A stretch of DNA of 64,000 bases, taken from NCBI RefSeq assembly GCF_001039355.2, contig NW_019774125.1, forward strand, positions 371,468 through 435,467, in the 5' to 3' direction. Made by a program: the position numbers and the translations under genes. Below are positions 1 to 14,300 of this stretch, one piece after another (within the stretch, counting starts at the first letter, position 1; each line of letters begins with the position of its first letter). The notes beneath the pieces were generated by a model. It saw nothing but the letters and a program-made list of their open reading frames with translations. It did no database searches and was not told the origin of the DNA. The DNA is from Lingula anatina (taxonomy: Eukaryota > Brachiopoda > Lingulata > Lingulida > Lingulidae).

Positions 1-1464
1 CACTGTACCATTTTCACAATTATTGGCGATCATCACAGTCTTTTAAAAAATTTGTCTGCAAGAGAAATTTGTGGAAATTGAGAAAAATGTGAAACTAAAA
101 CCAAGCATATGCTTTTAGCCAATGTAAGTTATAATACCTTTTATTTATCACTGGTCATATAAATGATCTTATTTTAATAATGGTGAATAATTGTAGTCAG
201 AGGAGCACTGAAAGTGAAGGTTGAAATGTTTTGTTCTTTTTACAAAAACACTTTAAATAATAATCTGATTTTAATAATCCCAGTGAAAGTGAAAGCTATG
301 TATCTGCAAGTGACCAGCAGCATCTAGCACACTTACTTGAAAGTTTGAGGTGAGATGTCTTCAAATAACCAGTTCACTGATTCAGTTTCTATACATTTCT
401 AGGCTCTTAAAACCTCCATAAAGTTCTAAAACTACTACTCCATATTTCAATCAATTGACAAATTTGTCAAGTGCTTTTTGTTCAGGCAAATGGCTGTGAT
501 AATTTAAGATAATTTTTATATGATAATGTCAATATTAGTTTTAAATTCATACATTTTTTAATAAGGAATGAAGCCCTGGTTGGATTTAGATTCCAGATAG
601 TATATAGTGTATTGTGTAGAAAAGTGAATATTATATATTACCTGCTTCATTGGTGTATTAATCTACAACAAAGCTTCATCTTTGCTATGTCAGCATTCAA
701 AGATGTTGAAGAGAAATGTTAAGAAAGCACTGAGAGTTTCAAACTAATAGCTGAAAGTTGTAAAAACTGTATGTAGTCTTAATGATGATTAAGATTTGAA
801 ATTCTAAGGGAACAGTTGGTCACTTCTGTTAGACTATTTACTGTCAGTGTTACTATGATCATTAGTGACCATTCTGAGCATGCTTTCATCTGTTTTAGTG
901 TTTATGTCAGTTTGTGCTAGCTTACATCATTAGTGGCAAAAGGGAAAAATGAAAGAAATAATGGTAAAGTATTTGTTTCAGCTACAAAAAAAGCTGTAGA
1001 CAGCTCTCATTATGTATTTATCAATGTTATGTAATAGCATGTGACACTACTAGTATGTAGTATTTAACACACATACAGCGTTTTCCCCATGCATGCCTGT
1101 TTCAGTTATATTGTACTAAATGTGTATGGTATAATTAAACACCACCCCTACATGTCACTACTACCTGATGTGTTTGCCTTTGTTTCCCACGTGTTTCTAT
1201 GCATCACCAATATTGCACCAGTGTGTATAGCATTACATGTACTTATATCCATTCACGTGACCATATTTATACACTACCCTACCCCATATGTTTTCTCATG
1301 CACATGCCACACTATATAGAGAGGTTCTCCACTTCTGAGTCCCTAACCTACAATTGCTTTCAAATATAAGTTTATGAAGAATGTGGAGAGCAGCACTTTA
1401 CCAACATAAATAGGTTATCCACCAGAATGTCTGCACCTCCAATCTTGTTCTAATTATAATAATA

Positions 1465-1511
<47 letters not shown>

Positions 1512-1554
1512 GCATGTCACCATGGTTTCACAGTTCAGTTCCGTGTCTTTTCAG
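1..1554. other. Intronic or upstream part of the E-Syt gene
   Basis: AT-rich sequence with no exon I can support. It must be intron, because the first recognisable exon at 1555 is entered in mid-codon. It holds an (ATT)n microsatellite at about 1453-1511. The preceding exons (SMP domain and most of C2A) lie outside the window. Confidence 0.6.
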
Positions 1555-2996
1555 TGTAAGTGTGGACATCAGTAGTGTAGCCGAGAAGGGACACATGGAC
1601 TCAGTAGGTTCAACTTTTTATAATATAATTTTATCTTTTTTGCTTAGGTTTGTTCCTTGATCCTTGTAGCTCCACCTAGCCCCCCCCCCCTTTTTTTTTT
1701 CTCCCCTGAATATGATAAGCTGGCATCTAAGTGTGAAAAATAAAACAATATTCACTTTGCATTATTTTCATCCCCTTTTTCCTGCCACAGTAGTAAAATC
1801 ATGGATCTGTGTGCAATCTTTTCTTACTTGGTTGATCTTTTAATCCAAAAAAAAACAGACCCTTTAAGATGGTTGAGATACCTGTCTGCTGTACTGATAG
1901 ATCTCCCTTAAAAAAACATTAAAGAGTTTTGGATAAATATTGCTCGTGATTATTCAAGCTTGTCTTGTTTCAGTGGCTCCCCCTGGAGAATGTTAACACT
2001 GGTTTGATTCACCTGCGCCTGACATGGCTGAACCTCTCATCAAATCCTGATGATATAGACAAGGTAGGTTGTAGGACTGTATGTAGTGAATTTCAAACTG
2101 TTTCAGATGCATACTGATAAATGTATTTTTTCCTTACAGTCATTGTTTCAAGCTGACAAATAAAAAGACATAATCATAACCAAGATTTAGGTGAGAGGGA
2201 GGCATCTTGCCATATCTGTAGTGAATTATTTGAAGATAATCAAGTTTTTCCTTTCCTTTTAGTGAATAGTTGTAGGAATACATCACTGAAACTTTTTCTT
2301 TTTAGCATGTAATAACATTTCTCTGGCATGTATAGCATTTTGTTTAGATGCAATAAAACATTACAGTGCATGGTTTTAAAAGAGAAAACTTTTTGCACCC
2401 AGTCTTTTGCTTTTCAGAGAAGTAATTCTGAAATTATTGTAATTACTTTTTTCTCCACATTTGATTATGTTGTGTGATTGATGTCTTATGGTTTTTAACC
2501 TCTCTTAACAATATTATTTTGTTTTTCAGGACTTTAAGATATATTTTAATAGCCCAGTTCCCACCCTGTATTAGAACTATCCTATTGATTAATCCCTAAG
2601 TACTGTTAATACATTTACTAACATTTATAGTCACACTGTACTTGCTTGTGAAAACACAGTGACTGTTTGTCTGCTTTCTTTTCCTTTCTTCTCTTACCTT
2701 TGCTCTATGTCTTAATGTATTAAAGGAAGTGCAAAACAAACGATATCGGTCCAGAAGAGCATATGACGATGTACCCGTGTGCTATGCTGTAAGATAAATC
2801 TAGGATTCGTTTGGTTCTAGGTTTTAATCCATATCACTGAATAAATGTGATGTAGTCAATTTAATATTGTATGATACAAGATTGTCTTTTATTAATATTC
2901 AATTGGATTCATTTGAGATTTGTAAATTTTTGGTTAATAAAACAAATTATAAATATTTGATAAAGAAAACATATGGTACTTTTTTGCCACACTACC

Positions 2997-3035
<39 letters not shown>

Positions 3036-4338
3036 ATTTGGCAAAAAATCACCTATTTGGCTAGAATAATATTTTTTCTCAAAGTTGACATAGTTTAATT
3101 GTTCTAGTTGCTCTACAGTAACAGTTTATATAGAGCTGTCGGCTATGCTTATTCAGTGATATGGTTTCTTTCTACCTTTTACATTGATATCCACAATTAT
3201 ATTGTTCTGCTTTAATTAAAAGAGACAATTTAGTTATGATGTTTATCAATCACCTAACTTGTGTTGATGAATTCTTTAACTTTTTTTTTAAATAATCTTT
3301 CTTTCAAAAGTTTTGAAATTATTTAAATTTAACCCCTTTCGTGTGCAGTGTTTCTGTTTTAATTTGTTTCTTTTCAGACTTTTGAAGAGAATTATCAGTC
3401 AAAATGTTACCAGCTTGCTTGGGCCATACTAACGTTTCAGCTCAAATTCTTCATTCCTGACATTTTGGTACATAACTGTAATTACTAACCTACTACCTAC
3501 TATTTGCACAACCAGAAAAACACAAATGCAATTATTGATTGTAGAAAAAAAGTCATCCATATTCCTTTTTAATCAAAACGCTGTGCTTTCACCTGGTGGC
3601 AACTTTTCTAGCTATCCCCATTTGAGACTTCTTGAAGGCTGTTCTTAAGACCATCAGTGAGACACCTTTTCCATTCTAGATGCAATATTTACAATAATAA
3701 GGAAAACTTTATCTTATTGTATTTGATATAAATGAATTCAACAATAGTTTCATGATGATTTGACATACTGTCTGTTTATTTTAATTTTTGTTCTGATTTC
3801 CATTTTGAGTTTTCAAAAGGGACTTTTTTATTTATTTATTTGTTTATTATTATTTATTTTTTATTTATTTTTTTTTTTTTTTGGTTGTGCAAATTGACTT
3901 TTTTCATTCATGCCGAGATAAATTCTGACAAATATCTAAAATATTAATTCACAATATTTTACGTTTTCAGATACAGATTATTTGACACTACCATGTTAGA
4001 TTAATCATATTTATTATATTTCTGTGCATAGTTTTAGATATACGAGTTCATGTCAGGGTTCATATTTCACAATGTTCTGATGTTCCAAAATTTAGTTGTG
4101 CATTCAATTTGATAACAAAGACGAACTGGAACATAACATCATGTGACCGTTGCTGACATATTTTGCTTTATAAAGCCACATGTTACTTTGTTCCAGTAGT
4201 TTTTTAACCCTAGGCTTCTTGTTATACATGTTCAGGGTGCAGTAGACTTTTTTAATGGAAGATGTCCGTAAGTTTATGTTCAAAGATGAAATAGACCAAA
4301 ATTGGCAAATTGGCCTTCTGTCAAAGCAGTTGCTGGGG

Positions 4339-4393
<55 letters not shown>

Positions 4394-7300
4394 GGGTGAA
4401 GGGGGTTGTCTTTATCTGCACCCTGATGTTTATGTTTGCTACATTGTTGCATATTTGTCCTATTGTTTTTCAGATTTTAAAGTATTTTTAAAAAAGTAGT
4501 TCTCTTTAAAATTTGTAATTTTATATGCTGCTAAACTCGTAGTAAGCCTCATTGATAAAATTATATGTATTTCTCTTTAGGTTTTTGATTGCATGAGCAC
4601 CAACTTGTTGAACCTTTAGTTACATTGAGCAGGCATAGTGTTATGCTCTCTGTTACTTAGATATAGATTTATTTTCTGTCTTTATATCTCTCTTGTTTTT
4701 CTTCCTTTTCCCTGATGCTGTTTCATTGATTCTGCATTGTTTTATCACGATGTGGTAAGTTATTTTTTTAGGGTTTGGTTGACTTTTCATGACTTATGGT
4801 TCTCCCTAGCTTTGGAATGTCAACTGTCAACAATGTTCATTGTTGATGTGTTCTTGCAGCTAGTTGGTTACTGTTACATTACTTATACTCATTTATACAC
4901 TCCCTGATGGTATCAAAATTAATTGATACAGTATTGCTTGTTCCTTTGTAATATCTTGCTTCTTCAATTTAATTGTTCCTTTGTAATATCTTGCTTCTTC
5001 AATTTAATTGTTCCTTTGTAATATCTTGCTTCTTCAATTTAATTGTTCCTTTGTAATATCTTGCTTCTTCAATTTAAGAATGCCATTTTGACTAAAACAG
5101 TCTGTTAAGGGTTTCAGCTTTTTTTTGCTTTTGATATTTGAATCAGTACGAGTTCTTTCAGTTTGTTGTTTCAAACGTGTAATGTTTCAGAAACATATGC
5201 ATATTCCTTTAAATAATAGTACGTATTATTTGCCTCTTAATTTTACTACAACATGTGGTTCAGCTTATTCTTGGGAATCTTTTAGTTTCAGTTATTGCAC
5301 TCAATTTGTACCATTTAAGAAATTTATACATATTCTTTAAGTTAATGATATTATTTGCTTCTCCAAATTTTTAATTTCATAAAGTTGTATTTTAAATAAC
5401 ATTTTGCTTGCATTACTGTGTAATGTAGTCATTTTCTTTTTATACTCTATTATCCCAAAATAAGATATTTGGCTGATATTATCTTTCTTCTACTTGGTTC
5501 TTTTTTCACTTATAACCTATTACCTGTTGAACAACCATTAGGAAAGGGGATATCCTTGTGTTCCACAGAGAACTAGAACTATATTTTAACCTTAGCTTTG
5601 TTTTTGTTTAGTTTGCCAACTAAATGCATTTTCTGGTATCATTTTTTTATTATAAATAGACATTGTTTTAATGTTTATTACTTTTTAATAAGCATTATAA
5701 CTGAGTACAATGAATAAAGTTATATTAGCAACAAAAAATTGCCAGGTTGGAAACAGAACCTTAAAATGTTTGGGGGAAAATGTCAAGTAAAAGAAATTGA
5801 TGTGTTCTTTGTGGAACCTTGGCCCAGTTAAAATATGGATTAAAGATCACTATGCCAAATCCAAAACACCCAAAGTATGGTATCTTCAAGTTCAGAAAAG
5901 GTAGTGCTTGCTTATGGGAGACTACAGGAAAAGCTTGTGGTGCAGTGTAGTTATTGCATTGTCCTTTCTTAAAAAGCTTCAATTTGGTCCTTGAAGGTTG
6001 AAGAATGCCAACTTTTTATCTTTAGCTAGTTATTGCTATTCTAATAACATCGGCCATTTGGAAGATTTGAATGAGTTAGACATATTTGACAGAACAAGTG
6101 GAGTAAAAGGTTTACTGCATATTAAAGCAGTCTTTTTTTTTTTTATCTCTTTTATTTCTAGTTGACCATGTTTCTTCTAACAACAATGGTATTGCATAGT
6201 GTTATCTTTTCAAACTTAAACAAAAAGCATGAAATAGCTGCTCCTATGGCATGCTTTGTATGTCCTCTACCAAGGAATCTATGTATGCTGGGTGGATCAA
6301 AACATCAAAAACAGTAGACTTCTAACTGAAAAATAAAAAAAAACTGCAAAATTATTGCAGTTTCACTTTATTCTGCTATGTGTTATTGCCTCACTGAAAA
6401 TTAAAAATGTACTATTTCTTTTTTCCACCTGATGCATGTTTTATATTACATCTGCTTGTAGTTTCTTATCCTATGATAAAAACCTTTAGGTATTGTGAAA
6501 TTATGAATGGTTCAAATGACCCTTGACCTATATATATATTGGTGGCTAACCTTTGACCTATTTTTCAGGCTCTTGAGCAGTGTACAGTGGCGTGGAGTGA
6601 AGAACACCTGTCCTCATGTTTCCTTATGGTAACAGTGGATGCCTGCCACAATCTACCAGTAAGATATTTATCACGTCTTTATTGAACACGCATGTCAAGG
6701 CATGTGTGGCCTGCAGTAAGCATGGATGGCTTTAACAGAACTGTTTTCAAATGGTTTTAATTTTGGGGAAGTAGACAGTCATTCAATTGTACCCACTGCA
6801 CTGCCAAACTCTTCCTCTCTGTTTTGAGATCTTTCTCACTACTCATTGATTTGAGCAGTTAATTCAAGGGATTGATGAAAATATTGCATTGCTGGGGGGG
6901 GGGGGGGGGGGGGTCTGCAACTTACACATATACTTCCTAAAGTTAAGACTATATTTAAATACCTTATGAATGCTGTCATTGGTAAACTTGTGCTTGTTCA
7001 GGGTTTAAAAAGGCTGAAAAATGGGAATTTTTATAATTAATATTATATTTAATGTTATTAATTTCCTCCCTTACACATTGTTAAACTAAAGGTCAGCTAA
7101 TCACAGACAAAGCTCACATCTTGCATGGCACATATTCAACTTCAGAACTAACTTATACTTTATTTTATTTTTAAGGTTTTTGAATTAAACTGTGGGCCTT
7201 CTATTTTCAAAAGAAATTTAAAATTAGATGATATTAGAACTAAAGCCCCACATAAAACATTCTGCATCTTTTTAAAAAATATTTTCAAGATTCACGATTG

Positions 7301-10300
7301 ATATTATGACCATGATTGTTACGCTGACCACTCTTTGATCGTTCTAATACTTGTGTATACCCAGGGTTCCTCGGGAAGCTGTTTTTTACATAGCGCCAGT
7401 GGTCAATCCACGGTATGGGGCAGTGTGATATGTGCTTTCTGTGTGCTTATATACCACCATGAGTTTTAAGGAACATTCAGAACAAGCCGATCCAGGGACT
7501 AACAGATCCGCGGATCAAATATGGCTGACCCACTTGAAAGCTTGCTGCATAACCCCCTAATAAACAATGAATAGGTTCTATGGGGAGACAACGCGGTAAG
7601 CTTTCAAGTGCATCAGCCGTATTTGATACGTCGAGCTGTTAGTCTACAGATCAACTTTGGTTGTGAATGTGACCTCAGAGATTTCTGGAAACTCACATCT
7701 GTATTCAGCTTGCCTCTGCAATATCCAGTATCAAGGGCATCCTGTATTGATGCCATTTTCCAGTATTCTCTGAAACTCATTATACAGACATGGTGAAAAA
7801 AATATTGGTCAAAATGCCGGTCATTTATCAGGAACAGAGATCAAAATCTTATCACTCCAGATGAACAACTACCAGTCTAAATATTCAGATTGAGAATGAC
7901 TTGTTTTTGACCATTGACTGACAGTCAACAGAACTATCTTGATATTTTTTACACAGGTCCTAAATATTTAGTGGTCCTTGACCGAAGGTCTGGAAGTTTC
8001 ACCATGTCTACATATAGACTAGATGATGCTATATATTAAAAGCACGGGCGGATCCAGAGGTATTTTCTGACAGGCTTCCAAATTATCTTTATTAATCCAC
8101 CCTCCATTTTTGACCGTCTTCCGACAGAAAACATTAGATACCCGTCAATGTAAACTTGAAAATTTGACCGTCTTCCGGAAGACCCAGAAGATGGCCTGAA
8201 TCCGCCCCTGAATAGAAATTGTAGTTGTTATAGTATGGTAAAGGGCTCTGAAGCAAATCTGTTTCTTCTGTGAGCAACTATGTTGTGTTGTAGTTGTCAC
8301 TTTATTGTGCTTGTAGTCAGCCCATGGAAAGGGGTTTTGTAACATATATATTATTATACTAATCTGCATGTCCACTGTCATGTGAACCTGTGGTATTTTG
8401 TCTACGTGGTACTATCATGATTTCTTTATTAACAGCTGGCCTAGAGTGGGGTTATGTGTATCTGCACATAAACACATTATAATTTTGTGTGTGTGTGTGT
8501 GTGTGTGTGTTTAATCATATATTTCCTATTTATAATAAATTTAGTTTTGATTTATGAAGTTCAACACAGCACCAATTATAGTTTTCTTACCATCATGTTG
8601 CTAGTGGCTAAGAGCTTAATATATGATCTGTGTGCTTCTGTGTCAATAGACGTGAAATATATTCCTGAGTGTTCTTTGAGAGATACTCAGTAACTCTAAG
8701 ACCTTATTAACATATTTTGGTGATTTCACCTTTGACCTGACCTCTCAAGGTCACAAGAGTGGTAAGACTTAAAATTTCTGGCAAGTTAAAGCTGTCAGTG
8801 GTAGTAGTATATGTCTTTTAAATAAATTAAAGAAGCTTTAAGAGCTTTATTTAATTATTTAAATATGTGCATTTTTTTCATAGATATTTATGTTACTTTT
8901 CTAAAATTGATACAATTAGGGTTCATTATTAGATTGTAGTCATAGTTTATTATGTAACAGGAAGCTAATTGTTCTTTTTAATTGTTCATGGTTCCAAGAT
9001 ATTGTTTTAAGTCAAGCTTTTGGTGATGAAAATCCCTTACTTTGGAATAAAAATTCTGTAAAAACTGCTTTTCACTATTATAATAAGAGCATCATCAGGC
9101 TGAATGCCCGATTGAGCAGGACCACCTATAAGCTTTTAAATTAATATCTTTAACTCTAGCTGTAACATTTATTTTCAATTGTCTAAAATTATTGATAAAT
9201 CGTGAGATAAGATTAAAGACTGCAGTCCACTGCTGATTTAAGAATTAATTTAAAAAAAAAAAGTCATTTTAAATAAAATTTTACAGGTTCGTGTAAATAT
9301 ATGAATGATGATATGTATAATTTAATTGTGCACCTGTTTTTCCAGAATTCAGGTGGTAAGTACCTGACAGAGCCCTCTCCCTATGTGACCCTGGGTGTTG
9401 GAGGGGAGAAACAGCAGACTCAGGTGAAGAAGAACACTGATCAGCCTGTCTTTGAGGAGAACTTCAAGTTCTTGGTGCACAACCCTAACATGCAGGAGCT
9501 GGATATGGAGGTAAATGTAGCAGTGTGTTAGAGAAGATTTCTTTGTGTTTAAGAATAAAGCCTAGTGTGTTACAGAAGATTTCTATAATATAATGTGTTT
9601 AAGAAGAAAGATTAGTGTGTTAGAGAAGATTTCACCATCTGTTTTTGAAGGAAGTTTTTTTTGTTAAAACGTTATGTGAAGATTTTCCAGTGTTACAGAG
9701 AAGTTTGTTAGAGGATAGATTTCAGTGTATTTGAGAAGAGGAGATAGTTCACTGTGTTGAAAAGTGATACAAGATTAAACAGATCCAGAAAGACAGCCTT
9801 AGGGTTTAATTATAAACCCAGCAAATCTGTCTTTCAAGGATATCAGTTTTTTTTTTCTGTAAAACTTAATATGTCCATCATATTCCAGGTGTATGACTCT
9901 AAAAGCAAGAAGATGCTGGGCTTTGTGACAGTCCCTGTGAAGGACCTTCTGAACGATGAAGACATGACTAAGTTCCAGTCATATCCTCTCAAAGAGTCTG
10001 GACCAATGAGTAAAATCACACTGAGGTTACAGCTGAGGGTCAGTGATTTATTTGTTACCATTTAATGATAACAGACTGATGTAGAATTAATTCGTCTATG
10101 GTAATTACTCGATCTTTTCAGTGGGAGGAAAATTCTGAATTTGACAGATACTGTATTATTTAAAGTCATAAATTCTTGAAATTAGAACATTCCTATTGAG
10201 TGGTAGCAACAAATTAAAACTGAAAAGCAGGCCACCTTGTGCTACAAATGCTGCACAAGAATGTATATTTTACTCCTCATTCAAAAATTATGTTTCTGAA

Positions 10301-11262
10301 AGATTCAGCAGTTTTTAATGAGTCGGTATTTTTGTTAACACAATTAGATTCTGCTGTCTGGCACTGCCCCAATTGATTCTATGCCAACAGAAGAGGCTGT
10401 GGATTCACTGGTCAATAATTCTAACAAAAATACAGAGGAAGGGGGAGAAGATGGGGCAGAAGAGGAGGAGCCAGCTGCTACTTTCTCTCTTGATGATCCT
10501 GGTAGGCTGAGAGAGCAAATGCTCTGATTTGTCCTGGAGTGTTCAATCACAAAAGAAGCAAAAAGAAATCTAATACTGGACTAGCTATTTGAAATCAGTG
10601 ATTTCAAGTGATCCAACTTTGCAATCGTTGCTTCATGACTTCGTAACTCCAGCATTAGATTTGATTTAAATTATCTCTTTTGTGATCCTGGAAGGTTGTT
10701 TCACTTAATTTGGCTGTGAGTGGCAAGTGTTTCCCTTTTGGATAAGAAAGGGTATTCATTGAAATAGTACTTTCTCTCTGGTTGTTTCATACCTTGCTTT
10801 CCATTTGTAGAAGAAATGTTTTCTTTTTGGTTTAATGGGAAGAGGAATGTTAATAAAAATGTAATTTATTGATTTGATATTGAGTCTTAACTATAGCCTG
10901 TTTGGTAACTTGGATACAATTCTCTTGTTCCCAATTAAAAGTCCTGACTGCAGTAGTACTGATTAGTATAATTGTTCATAACCTATAATACTGACCCTTG
11001 CACTCTCCATATAACAGACTTGGACACCCCAAATGGTAAGGCACAAGAAACGCCCACTAAATCTGCAGCAGGCTCTGCCGACTACTCACCAAACTCCAGC
11101 ATGAAGAATAACGAGATGAGGAGAAGGTCTGGACATTCAATCCACAGGTAACGTTTACTTGTTATTCCATGTAACAAGTTATTCCTCACCTCACTCTCAT
11201 ATCTCTTTTTCTCTCCCCCCCCCCGACTCTCTCTCTCNNNNNNNNNNNNNNNNNNNNNNNNN

Positions 11263-11353
<91 letters not shown>

Positions 11354-14300
11354 GCACACACAGGCTCGCTTCTCTAATTTCTTTTGTACAGAAATCAGTT
11401 GGGTGTCTCAAAAAAGAATGATGAGGATCCCCTTGCAATTTATCCAATTTCATATGTTTCTTCTTCATATTGCTTTTCCACCAAACTACAATGTTGTCTA
11501 ATCTCTGTGATAATCATATTTAGAATCACTGTAACATGTAGGACATAATTTTATATCATATATTCCAGTAAAACTAGTGCAATGGGCAGTGACAGTGGAC
11601 TGGGCAAGATACAGATCACTATACGCTACAGTGGCCAAAGAAACAGACTGGTGGTGGTCGTCCACAAGTGCATGTAAGTTAATATACAGCATTGAAGTGT
11701 TTTATCAGTTGTGTACATACACTCTGTGTCTAAACATTTATCCACCGTCTGTATTTTGTCTGTGTATGTGACCTAATATTTTTTTTGTGTGGATAACAGA
11801 AGCTCTGACTTTGTCCTGTGTTGAACCTTCTACAATATATGACCTAATTGTATTAATTATATAAAGATAACGACCTAATTCCTTTTTACCAATAAATATA
11901 TAAATAATTTACAAGAAACCTGCTTATTAATCTTGAATGTTGTGTATTAATAACTTGCTCATTTTACTCTTCATCAATTCTACCAAACTAATTTACCAAC
12001 TGTATGTGAAGAGATGTTGAATTTAATGTAAGAAGACAATTTGTAATTTGATCATGTGTAAAGCCACTTCAACGAGAGCCATTTTTGTTGAAGCATATTG
12101 AGTTAGGGAAAGTAAAAAATGTCATGGTTTTATTGAAAAAAATTTTTTGATAGATCATAATTTTTTATGTGATCATTGTATCTAGATATCTTTATTTGTG
12201 TAGTTTAGAAGAGGCTTCATTAGTGTGAATTTAAGTGTTGTTTAGTTCTATTTATATAAACATTAAGCTTTTTTATAGTTTGAATGAAAACAAAACCTGA
12301 AATTTGACTTACTCTACTGCTTGCATGCATCTGCCTCTGTGTTTACTCTTTGTTTGGGACTGGCTTCTGTGAAGGTTTGTAGCAAGAGTAGAAACAAGTC
12401 AGTGACACATAAGAAATATTTTGTTTATATCTAAGTTTAGATTTTAACTGTTAAGATAATATCCATCTGTCTCTTGACTCCAGGTAACAGTTATCATGTA
12501 TAGTTAGGGATTTCAGTGCTTCATTATTGCCTTTTATTATAGCTTTAATTTAAAGTCAGTTAGTTAAAATAATTATTTGTGATATAACATTTCAAGGTAA
12601 AACTTAAAAGTTAAAACTTATAAGCATTCACAACGTAGCTAGACTTCTCATTATAATTATAAATTTGTGAAACTGAAGGGCTTTTGAGAGGAAAAAGTTC
12701 AAAATGACAAAAGCTTTGTAAAAATTCATGAAATGAATTTAAAAACAACTTGAACGTTTTGCTTCAGAATTGTACATTCTACAACATTTTCAAATCAAAT
12801 CATAATTATCAGTATGAATAGGAGTTCATAAAGTTAAATGTGTATATTTGAAACAAAACAAAAAAATTAAAAGTTACATGCACTCAAAATTGCTTTAAGG
12901 ATAAAGTATATGAGCCCCAACCCAACCCCCCTTACCACCCACACCCTACCCACCCCAAGTCACCCCACTGTTTCCATTTCAGGGTAACTGTGTTGTGGCT
13001 CTCCTCTGATAGATTTTCAGTATTTGCTATAAATGTTGGGAAAACTTTGGTGGCAGACAAAAAGCATGATGATCTTTTTTGAATATTTATAATTTGTATT
13101 TGTGCTTTATCACATGAAAAGAGGGAGGCAAGAGATTAGAAGAAACTTTTTTTTTTTCTTTTGTAAATAATTCTATGGTTTTGCATTCAGATATAGCACT
13201 CTATTATATCATTTTGGAAATGAATGTTTGTGAAATAATGGCCTTCAGGAATATGGATTATGACACTTATATATTTTATTTATTCTCATAAATTCATGAA
13301 AAAGTTTTTAAGATGCCCAATAGAGATCTACATAGTTCTGTTGTTTTTAGTGAGCTTAGTCCACGAAAAAAATACTGGTCATTCAGCACTCCAAAGATAA
13401 GACGGAGGGCAAGTTTGAGGACATCCCGTAACCAAGACAACAACAAAGGAGGCGGTACTCCTAGCAGACCGCGTGCTAATACCGCTGATGTGGTACCCAC
13501 CAAGGAGTCTGTAGCGAAAGAGGAAACATCACCCCAAAAGAAAAGGTTCAACTTTGGATCGCATCTCCTCAGTGTTATTTCTCTAATCCCTGCTCCCTTC
13601 TAACAAAATTGTGCTTTGGATTTATTTATATGTGGTTGTAGTTTCAGCTTGCAGCGGTGATGTGCTATGGATGCATGCATAGATCTGTTTCCAGGGCAAT
13701 AAGATTAAAGTTTTAAAAATTTGAAAACTAATGAGCTATCTTTTTAGTCAGGGCCAAGATCTTTTGCACCTGCTGGCCCTTCCAGACACTCAGAAAGAGT
13801 GGCCAGAATCTGAACAAATTGAAATTTTTCTGCCCCTGCTTAAATTCAACTGTAATTTAACATCAGAGATTGCCTTTAAGAAATAGATTTGATTTTTCAA
13901 TGTAGGATATATCTTATTCAATGTAAATTTTTCAAATTTTATTAATCTCGATTTCTGCTTAATTTTTAATTACGTTTTTTTTTTCCTAATTCTGAATTCT
14001 CATTCTGTATGTCTCGTTATGTGATATTATATAATTTCTTACGATGGACAGTCCATCTTGGCTGCAACTTTCAGTGGCTCTACTGAGTTGTTGTTTTAAG
14101 TAAAAGCTGCATTAAACCAGTGGCTTAGAAAGAGATCTTTCTAGGTCATGGATGAAACTGACACTCAAATATAGTTTTGTTGGTGTAGGTTGTCTTGCCG
14201 TGAAAACAGGTCAGTTGTGCTTTTTAATTGCTAGCATGCTGCTATCTGGTGGAGGGTAAATCTGCTGAGATATTGATAATGGCTGACGATGTTATGCATA

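Noticed and set aside
4104-4499. Three frames with poly-Phe/Gly or poly-Lys/Pro
   Set aside because: They come from a poly-T/poly-G homopolymer.
4938-5077. Possible CRISPR-like array (35-bp repeats)
   Set aside because: The units are directly adjacent without spacers and the genome is eukaryotic; it is a simple tandem repeat.
11082-11468. Minus-strand frame with Arg-Glu repeats
   Set aside because: It is the (CT)n tract plus Ns, lying opposite real E-Syt exon sequence.
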